Part shown: positions 1 to 8,030 of the stretch, in pieces
How positions within the stretch are numbered: the first letter of the stretch is position 1
Layout: the number at the start of each line of letters is the position of its first letter
NCBI RefSeq assembly: GCF_000003605.2
Contig: NW_003108582.1
Span: 344,795 to 368,532 of the forward strand
DNA length: 23,738 nucleotides
Reading direction: 5' to 3'
Source: Saccoglossus kowalevskii
Lineage: Eukaryota; Hemichordata; Enteropneusta; Harrimaniidae
Program-made: the position numbers and the translations under genes
Notes under the pieces: generated by a model
Seen by the model: the letters and a program-made list of their open reading frames with translations, nothing else
The model's database searches: none
What the model was told of the DNA's origin: nothing

Positions 1-420
1 AATCTTGTCATTCATCCTTACCCACATCAGAGCCACCCAATCTTGTCATTCATCCTTACCCACATCAGAGCCACCCTATCTTGTCATTCATCCTTACCCA
101 CATCAGAGCCACCCTATCTTGTCATTCATCCTTACCCACATCAGAGCCACCCTATCTTGTCATCCATTCCATACCCACATCAGAGCCACCCAATCTTGTC
201 ATCCATCCTTACCCACATCAGAGCCACCCTATCTTGTCATTCATCCTTACCCACGTCAGAGCCACCCAATCTTGTCATTCATCCTTACCCACATCAGAGC
301 CACCCTATCTTGTCATTCATCCTTACCCACATCAGAGCCACCCTATCTTGTCATTCATCCTTGCCCACATCAGAGCCACCCAATCTTGTCATTCATCCTT
401 ACCCACATCGGAGCCACCTT
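1..420 (-). repeat. 38-bp minisatellite built from the exon 4 / intron 4 splice junction of the acyl-CoA dehydrogenase gene
   Basis: Eleven tandem copies are seen, with the plus-strand word gagccacc at 30, 68, 106, 144, 183, 221, 259, 297, 335, 373 and 411. The period is 38 bp, with one 39-bp step between copies 4 and 5. The array may continue left of the window. On the minus strand each copy reads GGTGGCTCTGATGTGG then GTAAGGATGAATGACAAG. The first 16 bases are the last codons of exon 4 (Gly-Gly-Ser-Asp-Val-G). The following bases are the 5' splice site and the start of the intron. Copy 11, joined to exon 4, differs by a silent TCC for TCT. Copy 5 has a GTATGG donor and copy 10 has GCAAGG; the other nine keep GTAAGG. 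The periodicity and the exon homology are read directly; any effect on splicing is inference. Confidence 0.95.
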
Positions 421-520
421 TCCTCTCTGTCATCCATTGTCCAGATGTCCAAAACTTGGCTGGATTTCGAGATGTCAATCGTGGATAAGCACGGCCCATC
501 AACACTGGATGTTGTTCTTT
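403..520 (-). CDS. Acyl-CoA dehydrogenase exon 4 (residues 195-234), ends inside the minisatellite
   Basis: The acceptor is TTTGTAG at 521-523, followed by KEQHPVLMGRAYPRLTSRNP, then AKFWTSGQWMTERKGGSDV and the first base of a Gly codon at 403. The donor GTAAGG begins at 402. MTERKGGSDV matches the acyl-CoA dehydrogenase signature 1 pattern (Thr/Ser-Glu-x2-Gly-Gly-Ser-Asp). An in-frame TAG lies exactly in the acceptor, so the exon cannot start earlier. The last 16 coding bases also form the exonic part of the 38-bp minisatellite unit. Confidence 0.9.
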
Positions 521-3500
521 CTACAAATTCAATGTTGGATAAGTCTGTAACTGCACATGAATGGCTTTAAGGATCAACAACACACATTTGAATGGGACTC
601 ATGTGAATACTGTCATGCTGGTTCCAGTTCAAAAGCCACACTTACGGTACAATTATCGATAAAACACAAAATAAATGCACATACTGCTTCTCTCATTTCT
701 GTCAGAGGAAATTAAAACATTTGCATAAACTCTGAAGACTACATTGCTAATTGTTATGCATATCAAATGACGATGAATCTTCAAACATTAATATATGTAC
801 AGCCATCTCAATCGAATCCCTGATATTATTTAAATTGAGTCCCTGAGAAAAATTTACTGTGTATTCACCTCATTTAGATTAAATAATGACCTCATTTACA
901 TATCGAGGTAATACAGATGAATATTGTATCACAGGGAAATATAGACTCAGAGTTTATTGATTACATCAAGTCTCGGGAGTACTTGAACAGTAAGTTAGCA
1001 AACTTGCTGACTACTTCGCTGAAAACTTTGGTCTTGACCAAAACATTTTGCATACTCCAGTTCTGTAAAATCTCATAAACTTATTAACAATATGGATTTT
1101 TAGTTTTTTTTTACTAGCTCTTGGTGGTGACAGAATGAAGAGTAATATTCAAATCATAGTTAATCTCCTTATAATCAAAACTAAATTAGTTGTTGAATTA
1201 GTGAGCTTGTTATCTACTATATTTTCCTGGTGATAAACCAAGGGGTCTCAATATGTGAAATCAGTAAAAGTAAAGCATTGGCATATACCAGAGAAACAAC
1301 ACTAAAAAGATGAAGAATTTTATTTAACATTGTAACCACATTCCCCTGCCAAAAATAATCTCAATGACAATAATTTATTCGCCATTCTGGATTAGAAGGA
1401 ATATTACATCTATTTTGCTGTAAAGTGAATATGATTGCGTATTTACCTTTGGGATCCTGTCAATAACCTGAGCAGCACCATCAGTCATCGCCAACGGACA
1501 CGTGTACAATCCAGAGGATGACGAAAATAGATAGAGCTTTGCAATCTGATACAAACGACTGAAAAAAAAAAATAATTAAGTTCTTAAGGATACTACATCA
1601 CATGTATGTTCTGTGGCTTAAATTACATAATATTGCAGTCAGAACGACAGAATAAGGTATTAATAAAGTACTGGCTTCCATAATACAAACACATCACCTA
1701 TAAAGATCACCAATATTTAAATATGTGAGGTTTTTTTCTCACATGATGTGAATTGAAGTATTTAAGTTTCAAGTACTGGTAATTACTAGTCGTATCAATC
1801 AGGCTATTCCTTGAATCAAAAAGCATGCATATGTTCTTACCTCCATGGTCCATGTTCTCGTTCATACGCTATTGCTACTAGACCTTCGTCAGCCGATATG
1901 TCATGTAATTGCTTCCATGCAGGGCATGTTATCAGTTCGTCTATACGGTTCCCCCATGCATCAAAGTGTTGTACTGTTGGTTGATTCAGTTCGCATTGTC
2001 TTCCGAGTTGATAGATGTCGGTGGCGACACGTTGACCAAACCGTTCTAGATCTGGACTGAACTGATCTAGAATCTAAAGTATGCATAAGCAGAGATACAT
2101 AATTATATTGTATATCTCAATGACTGCATAGAATAGAGGAAATCTGATTTATTAACCTTTTCACCATCAGTACTCGTTTATTGTCCCGTTTATAGTCTGC
2201 ACTTCCCTTCAGAAGTTTGGGAGTAACATAGCCAAACTTTTTGAGAAAAACTGAAAATTTATCCAAACTTTGTCTGTTGGCTCACATGGTTGGCTCTAAA
2301 ATTAAAGTTCATTTCCAGAAATATTGTAGAATAAGACGAAAGTGCAAACAAATTTGGGCAGGAAAGACTGGTGGTGAAAAGATTAAACTGGTATAGTAAG
2401 CCTCACAACAAATAAAAATTACTAATAATTACTATACACATCAGACATGATTTTCTGGTATAGTAAGCCTCGCAACAAATAAAAATTACTAATAATTACT
2501 ATACACATCAGACATGATTTTCTGGTATAGTAAGCCTCGCAACAAATAAAAATTACTAATAATTACTATACACATCAGACATGATTTTCTGGTATAGTAA
2601 GCCTCGCAACAAATAAAAATTACTAATAATTACTATACACATCAGATATGATTTTCTGGTATAGTAAGCCTCACAACAAATAAAAATTACTAATAATTAC
2701 TATACACATCAGACATGATTTTCTGGTATAGTAAGCCTCGCAACAAATAAAAATTACTAATAATTACTATACACATCAGATATGATTTTCTGGTATAGTA
2801 AGCCTCACAACAAATAAAAATTACTAATAATTACCATACACATCAGACATGATTTTCTGGTATAGTAAGCCTCGCAACAAATAAAAATTACTAATAATTA
2901 CTATACACATCAGATATGATTTTCTGGTATAGTAAGCCTCGCAACAAATGAAAATTACTAATAATTACTATACACATCAGACATGATTTTTAAGGTGAGC
3001 AAAATTTTGAACGTTCTTGTTTTTTATTCTACATAAGAACGTTTTTTTCAACACATTGAAATCAATTTTTAAATAGCAAGGCCTGACACCTTTAATAAAT
3101 CTGATATTGTATCACAAATTTGATATTCTGTTTATACCATATACCTGTATTCATTTCACAGCAACAAATGTACATGTAATTTGCTAGCGTATATTGCATA
3201 CTGTGAAATATTTTCGCTTGGAATTAATTTTCACTAATTTTTGCTGAAGGAGTGATTCAGTGAAAATAAAATCCACTGAGTATACCTTTTTTCCTATATT
3301 TTACATTCAACTCGCCATAAACCAGTGAAAATAAATTCCATACAAAACATCCAATGAAAATTAATTCCAGGTAAAGTTAAGTATTTTACAGTAAGGAACT
3401 CTAATTAATGAACAATGATTACCATTACTTTACATTATTGCAATTAGGAAATATAGTCATCTTTAAAGCCATCGATCACTATATTGACAGTTTTCATTAG

Positions 3501-4338
3501 CAACATTAAATATGTTGGGAGAATTTGAATTTATTTTTACACATGTTTTATCGGACATCTGAAACTACCAGAAATGTTTGTACTGATCTAATAATAATAG
3601 ATGAAAAAGATTGGTATAGGATACGTCTGTGAATTAGTACAGAGTTCCCCTTATGTCATGAAATGATCTGATCCAATCAAATAGACTGCCATCCAACGTA
3701 CATGTACATATACATTTCAAGAACAAGTTGAAAAATAGCATATTTTTACTAAAAATGACAAAAATATTTGATAACATTATAAAAAATCTAAATATATGCT
3801 CAAAACAATTAGAGGTCCACCCAAGGTACATGTATACCAATTATCAAACTAATTGAGTTGGGATAAAAGTTTCTACTCTGGACGGACGGACGGACTGTTT
3901 TGGGGCCAGAACGTCCAAACCAGGGCCGGAACGTCTTTTTTTTACCAGGGCCGCAACAAACCAGGGCCGGATCGTCTAGAAATTTGACAGACGGACGAAC
4001 GGAGACCGAATTATACAATTATAAATTGAGCGTTTTGAACTTTGGCGTTCGAATGGGGAATAATAACTTAGCTACTGTGATCACCATATCGATATTCTCA
4101 CCTTTTCAGGGACAACCCGCTTCAGATACGCTCTGAGTGCAGCATCGCCCAAATACTGATTTTCAAGTTGTGCTTCCGCTTGGAAAAACGGACCTCTTTT
4201 TGCTCTGGCGAAGGGCAATGTTTTGGCTCGATCGTCAATTGTTGTATTTTCCGTTTGAACAGTGGCAGCAGTACTCTTCATTCTGATACGACTAAGCGTA
4301 CGAATACCGGAATACTTTAGTCGGTTCATATTTATCAC
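403..4338 (-). CDS. Acyl-CoA dehydrogenase, AidB/ACDH-11 type (5' part of gene, four exons; continues beyond left edge)
   Basis: This flavoprotein family oxidises acyl-CoA. The C. elegans ACDH-11 and bacterial AidB branch is the closest match I recognise. Coding exons are 4102-4338, 1841-2073, 1447-1558 and 403-520. They join at phases 0, 2 and 0, all with GT-AG introns, giving residues 1 to about 234. Residues 1-25 are rich in Arg, Lys, Ser and Thr with no acid, like a mitochondrial presequence. Recognisable family stretches are PDLERFGQRVATDI, QHFDAWGNRIDELIT, EEGLVAIAYE-like (here DEGLVAIAYE), SGLYTCPLAMTDGAA and FWTSGQWMTERKGGSDV. The last is the acyl-CoA dehydrogenase signature at the flavin/substrate site (residues 217-233). 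The catalytic half is outside the window. The start is the first ATG of the exon; a second in-frame Met at residue 4 is possible. Intron 1 holds a 67-bp satellite and intron 4 begins with the 38-bp minisatellite. Confidence 0.9.
521..1446. other. Intron 3 of the acyl-CoA dehydrogenase gene
   Basis: AT-rich sequence between exons 4 and 3 with no further exon, long ORF or clear repeat that I can support. Confidence 0.7.
1447..1558 (-). CDS. Acyl-CoA dehydrogenase exon 3 (residues 157-194)
   Basis: A long polypyrimidine tract ending TTTCAG precedes 112 nt that close at a GTAAAT donor (phase 0). The translation is SRLYQIAKLYLFSSSSGLYT followed by CPLAMTDGAAQVIDRIPK. The CPLAMTDGA segment is highly typical of the family. 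Confidence 0.92.
1841..2073 (-). CDS. Acyl-CoA dehydrogenase exon 2 (residues 80-157)
   Basis: The acceptor is CTTTAG and the donor GTAAGA; the exon is 233 nt and ends two bases into codon 157. The translation includes ILDQFSPDLERFGQRVATDI, then FDAWGNRIDELITCPAWKQL and ADEGLVAIAYEREHGPW. It follows exon 1 in phase and keeps the order seen in AidB/ACDH-11 proteins. Confidence 0.92.
2388..2990. repeat. 67-bp satellite, nine exact copies, in intron 1 of the acyl-CoA dehydrogenase gene
   Basis: Units start at 2388, 2455, 2522, 2589, 2656, 2723, 2790, 2857 and 2924. All nine are 67 bp with no indels. Copies differ at few sites: cctcac versus cctcgc, and agacatg versus agatatg, plus single changes in copies 7 and 9. 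Each unit contains the inverted pair GTATAGTAA and TTACTATAC (in the first unit 2391-2399 and 2429-2437), so each copy could form a 9-bp stem. Confidence 0.97.
2991..4101. other. Remainder of intron 1, with a small GGAC/ccagggccgg repeat patch
   Basis: Mostly AT-rich noncoding sequence. At about 3878-4005 there is a GC-rich patch with three GGAC repeats, the word ccagggccg three times, and a second gacagacggacgaacgga run near 3987. It resembles the end of a short interspersed or foldback element, but no terminal repeat or target duplication could be defined. Confidence 0.45.
4102..4338 (-). CDS. Acyl-CoA dehydrogenase exon 1 (residues 1-79)
   Basis: The ATG at 4336-4338 opens 79 codons, ending PEK at a GTGAGA donor (phase 0). 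The N-terminus has Arg6, Lys8, Arg13, Arg17, Arg19 and Lys21 and no acidic residue, as expected for a mitochondrial presequence. It is followed by TKxLPFAR-like and FFQAEAQLENQYLGDAALRAY, the conserved entry segment of this family. Upstream noncoding sequence contains a TATATA-like tract around 4355-4365. Confidence 0.88.
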
Positions 4339-4478
4339 AGTTTAAGATTAACAGATATGGTATATAATACTCTGAGCTCGTCCGAGAAACCTACCAACGA
4401 ACCTAATCACGCAGTTCGCCCTCTCTGTTGTTGTTTGTAGTTCCCAAACTCTAGAGGGCAGTTTGTATTCAGATGCCA

Positions 4479-4704
4479 TAGACCACTTTCCCGGAAGTAG
4501 CGAGACTGGGGTGCAAAACTACTCCTGCTTTGTTATAGCTGAAAATACAAACATGTCAGATTGCTGATAGTCGATAGAAGGGAATCCTATTTTTGTGACA
4601 ACGATTGGTGCACCAAAGAGCATAATATCATCCATGCAAGTTTACGTTACATACCAAAACGACATGCGAAACGCCGTATCTTCGACTTCCGGGAAAGTCG
4701 TCTA
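4479..4704. promoter_or_regulatory. Inverted pair of STAT/ETS-like sites upstream of the acyl-CoA dehydrogenase start
   Basis: ACTTTCCCGGAAGT at 4485-4498 recurs as its exact reverse complement at 4685-4698. With the flanking TAGAC, 20 bases match with one difference (4479-4498 and 4685-4704). The core TTCCCGGAA fits the STAT palindrome TTCNNNGAA, and CCGGAAGT fits an ETS site. It lies 140-370 bp upstream of the ATG, where a promoter is expected. Binding is inferred from motif form only; the arms could instead be the ends of a small foldback element. Confidence 0.4.
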
Positions 4705-5205
4705 TTCTCGAACAGGGGCGTCCGGGTATAATACATTTTACTATAAAAGTAGTCTGAGACCACTTCAAGGTCTCGAGAAAATCAATTTTTAAATTTGAAT
4801 AAAAGCTGATGAACAGTATTCACAATTTTTTATGAATTAAAATAACGATTTTCTGCCTTCCACGATATCATCACATTATTATTAAAGAATGAATTCGTCT
4901 TTACAAATATTTATAAATTTCAATGGTACTTGAATCAAACCAGCCAATCAACGAGCGCAATACGCAAAAAACATCATTCGAAAACGTTTCAGTGTTATTC
5001 AATGGAAATCTCTCATTTCAGTTTGAATTGTGGAGTGTATTCTGGTTGCTCTTGTAAATACATTTATTCTTGAGCATGCAATATTACAATGTAATGCAAT
5101 GTCCCAGGAATGTTCGATAATAGTTAGAATCGACTGTGGTCAGCTCCACTAATAATTGAATAGTCAAATTTGGTTGACATCATTGACATCAATGGTCCTG
5201 GGCGT

Positions 5206-5234
5206 GTTCTATGCCATATAAGGTCACATAGAAC
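5206..5234. promoter_or_regulatory. CArG box inside an 8-bp palindrome
   Basis: CCATATAAGG at 5214-5223 is a perfect CC(A/T)6GG SRF/MADS site and also a TATA-like ATATAAGG. It is flanked by GTTCTATG (5206-5213) and CATAGAAC (5227-5234), which are reverse complements. It could be the core promoter of the plus-strand zinc-finger relic downstream, but no transcript start can be seen. Confidence 0.3.
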
Positions 5235-5510
5235 GAGAATGTAGAGTTTTCATTTTTTGCGGGACAGCGAAAGTTGTGCATCATTGCGAAAGTGGAGTTA
5301 TTATTGACGGCTTTTCGTCACCGCAGTGATTTATATACTAAATTTTGGTTCCTCGGGAGTCTCTAATAAATAACTGAATTCATAAGATTACAAAAAAATG
5401 TATAACATTGTTCAAGTTCTTTTTTGTCTTCAATCACTGAACTGAATCTTGTCTTGCTTAAAATGTTGACAGTCTGGCTTGTCTCCTCCATGCAAGTACG
5501 TGTACAGCTA

Positions 5511-5634
5511 ATAGTGCCAAGGTAGCACTGGTAGCGTTGGAGTTCTTGGCACTATCATTATAGAGAATTATAGTTACATGTATTATAAACTACATTTAAT
5601 TTTCGATTCTTGGAATTCTCGCCACCTTGGCACT
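5511..5634. repeat. Three inverted copies of AGTGCCAAG
   Basis: ATAGTGCCAAG (5511-5521) pairs perfectly with CTTGGCACTAT (5545-5555) around a 23-nt loop. AGTGCCAAGGT (5513-5523) also pairs perfectly with ACCTTGGCACT (5624-5634). The left arm therefore has two possible partners. The stems do not extend beyond 11 bp. Confidence 0.7.
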
Positions 5635-6039
5635 GTGAAGACAGTTTCGCATAAGGAATTGGTGTGAAATGAAATAAAATTGTGTAAAGAGAAAAAAAAA
5701 GGCATTGGTGTGTCGTGAGACCCCAGCGAAGTTGTTTCTTAATTTTACGATATTCATGAAAATGTGTCTCATTGCTATATTAAAGGGGGGTAAAATGCCT
5801 CAAAATAGTGCACAAAATATGAAATTAAGCTGTGAAAACAATGAGAATATAAAATAAACTATTCTTTGTTTTATTCAAGTTGCTTTAATACATGTAAATG
5901 TTTATTTGTTTTCTTTACAGTTGCTGTAAAAACAGCCGCAGGGAGTAAGCTTTGAAAGAACATTCATTAGGAATTGCACATGTGTGTTATACAGTAAAGT
6001 AGTACCTTTGAATAAATAGTAAAGGATAATAATGTATGA

Positions 6040-6612
6040 ATACTATGGTGAGAAATGCTTCCTTCAACTGAATATTGTGTCAGAAGAATTTTAGTGAGTT
6101 TAGTACTCTCAAATGTGAGAAGAGTTTTTTTTTTCAGTCTGCTAAATCTTATACTGCTCAAACCAACACATACATCTTAGAAGCCTTATCATTGTGACCC
6201 GTGTGACAAGCGATTTACCCAATCAAGTGCACTAATATAATGATTCATATAAGAACAATGCAATAGGAGTTTAACTCAGTCAAATCATCTCAAAGAGCAT
6301 ATGTGAACACATACCAACAAAAAGTCTTATTAGTGTGAGAAAAGTTTTAGTTGGTTAGGTAGTCTCAAACAGCATATGCGAACACATACAAATGAAAAGC
6401 CTTATCATTGTGAGCAGTGTGAGAGAAGTTTTACCCATTCAAGTACTTCAAAATATCATATGCGAACACACATTAAAGAGAAGTCTTATCATTGCGAGCA
6501 GTGTGAGAAAGGTTATGATTGGTTAGGTAATCTCAGCATATGCAAAGGCATGCCAATAAGAAGCGGTATTATTGTGAACAATATAAGAAGAGTTATGATA
6601 TATAGAAGATAA
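6040..6612 (+). pseudogene. Decayed C2H2 zinc-finger gene fragment
   Basis: The plus strand shows successive 28-residue finger units with HMRTHTNEKPYHCEQC-type linkers. Only one finger is complete: CEQCERSFTHSSTSKYHMRTH at 6409-6471 (C-x2-C-x12-H-x3-H). Upstream fingers carry stop codons and lost Cys or His: KPYHCDPCDKRFTQSSAL at about 6180-6236 is followed by stops, and CQKNFSEFSTLKCEKSF near 6079-6130 lacks its His pair. The following finger (CEQCEKGYDWLGNL) has a 4-bp deletion before the His pair, so the frame is lost and the open frame ends at 6612. No start region was found. C2H2 proteins of this type bind DNA, but this copy cannot make a full protein. Confidence 0.8.
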
Positions 6613-6711
6613 TATTTAGTAATCGTAGTCCTAAATAACTATTAAAAATAGCTAGACGTTTCAAGCAATGGCTCTTTATCGATAGCATAGAAGAAAATAT
6701 TAAAACGTATT

Positions 6712-7161
6712 TAAGAAGAGTTATGATTGGTTAGGTAATCTCAGCATATGCAAAGGCATGCCAATAAGAAGCGTTATTATTGTGAACAATATAAGAAGAG
6801 TTATGATTGGTTAGGTAATCTCAGCATATGCAAAGGCATGCCATTAAGAAGCGTTATTATTGTGAACAATATAAGAAGAGTTATGATTGGTTAGGTAATC
6901 TCAGCATATGCAAAGGCATGCCAATAAGAAGCGTTATTATTGTGAACAATATAAGAAGAGTTATGATTGGTTAGGTAATCTCAGCATATGCAAAGGCATG
7001 CCAATAAGAAGCGTTATTATTGTGAACAATATAAGAAGAGTTATGATTGGTTAGGTAATCTTAGCATATGCAAAGGCATGCCAATAAGAAGCGTTATTAT
7101 TGTGAACAATATAAGAAGAGTTATGATTGGTTAGGTAATCTCAGCATATGCAAAGGCATGC
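6712..7161 (+). repeat. 80-bp satellite made from a broken zinc-finger unit
   Basis: The word ttatgattgg recurs at 6721, 6801, 6881, 6961, 7041 and 7121, exactly every 80 bp, giving about 5.6 copies. Each copy encodes the remnant YYCEQYKKSYDWLGNL and, after a frameshift, HMQRHANKKR. The second Cys of the finger is Tyr. The unit equals the 84-bp finger repeat of the adjacent relic with a 4-bp deletion (ctcagcatatg in place of ctcaaacagcatatg). A progenitor copy is present at about 6505-6605, about 110 bp before the array. Confidence 0.93.
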
Positions 7162-7875
7162 ATGTGTATCCGTGGTGGTTTAATGCAACAACCACACTTA
7201 TGGCCAGATGTTTGTAAACGTCACAATGCTGAAGGCTGTCATTCACAAGCGTGAGTGTAGTGCCGGATCTAGAGGTGGGTTCTTGGGGTCCAGACCCCTC
7301 CCGTTGAATAAGGTATTCAATTTGTTTTTGTATAATATAACAAAATCATTAACTTAGTCTGGCGATTTTAAAGTTTGGACCCCCCCCATAAACAAAATCC
7401 TGTATCCGCCTCTGGAGTGTTACACTGAAATACCACAGCTACGAGTATCGATTAATTACTTATACCCCATTTAATACTAGTAGTTCGACAAAAATGAGAA
7501 ATTAATGCACAATCTACTTCATCCAGTTATCAGTGTAAATGTAACATTTTCATAAACACAAAATGCTCTATCCAGTGCTTTGTTGTATATATCGCGTGAT
7601 GACAAAAGTCATTTCAAAATTTTTTTTAACCAAATCTATCATAGAGTAGAGGGTATAAGTAACAGTGTTCACCTCAGAAACCTGTCCCAGGGTTGCAGGT
7701 AATTTGCATATTAATTAGCATATTTGTTTCCTAATAGTGTGTACATCTAAAATGCTTCTTAATTACCAGAACTTGTTCAGTTCAATCAATTCTAGGATGA
7801 TTTACTCAAGCGAGTCCACAGTGAATTTTGTCAAAACCTATTTAAGAATGTTTCAATGATGATCCGATAGGAGTT
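7162..7875. other. Region downstream of the lectin-receptor stop codon, including its likely 3' UTR
   Basis: It contains one short inverted-repeat element (7262-7415) and no gene. On the minus strand an ATTAAA hexamer lies at 7470-7475, about 400 bp after the stop codon. This is a possible but weak poly(A) signal. Confidence 0.4.
7262..7415. mobile_element. Short MITE with GGATCTAG / GGATAC-type termini
   Basis: The left end gccggatctagaggtggg...ggggtcc and the right end ggacccccc...tgtatccgcctctgg are imperfect inverted repeats bordering an AT-rich core of about 100 bp with no coding capacity. A related-looking element is at 17890-18031. Confidence 0.5.
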
Positions 7876-8030
7876 TTAACGAGGTCTCTCTTTCGGGTTT
7901 ACACTATTGTCGTCACGTTTCGTGAGCTTCTTAATCAAAACCACGCCGCCGATTACAACACACAGTGCCAATAATCCTCCGACGACGCCACCAATAATTG
8001 GAACCAAGCTGTTTTTCGATTCTTCTTTAA
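7876..8030 (-). CDS. Lectin receptor exon 12: membrane helix, tail and stop (residues 482-532)
   Basis: After CTTACAG the frame reads VKEESKNS, a hydrophobic helix with GGVVGGLLALCVVIGGVV (495-512), then KKLTKRDDNSVNPKERPR and TAA at 7876-7878. Two overlapping GxxxG pairs and a third GG favour helix packing. The positive tail marks the cytoplasmic side; no ITAM, ITIM or tyrosine is present. Confidence 0.93.

Larger units (their letters stand above)
4705..6039. other. Intergenic stretch between the dehydrogenase promoter and the zinc-finger relic
   Basis: No gene could be supported. It holds the CArG-box palindrome near 5206-5234 and the AGTGCCAAG inverted-repeat cluster at 5511-5634, listed separately. 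A short open frame at 4595-4792 has no family resemblance and no splice context. Confidence 0.5.

Noticed and set aside
5-570. Plus-strand open frames across the 38-bp repeat, up to 181 codons
   Set aside because: The repeat simply lacks stops in these frames and the translation is a monotonous repeat. The minus strand carries the real exon 4, of which the repeat is a copy.
2388-2990. CRISPR-like array
   Set aside because: There are no unique spacers; whole 67-bp units repeat head to tail. The same holds for the 80-bp and 38-bp arrays, and the DNA is eukaryotic.
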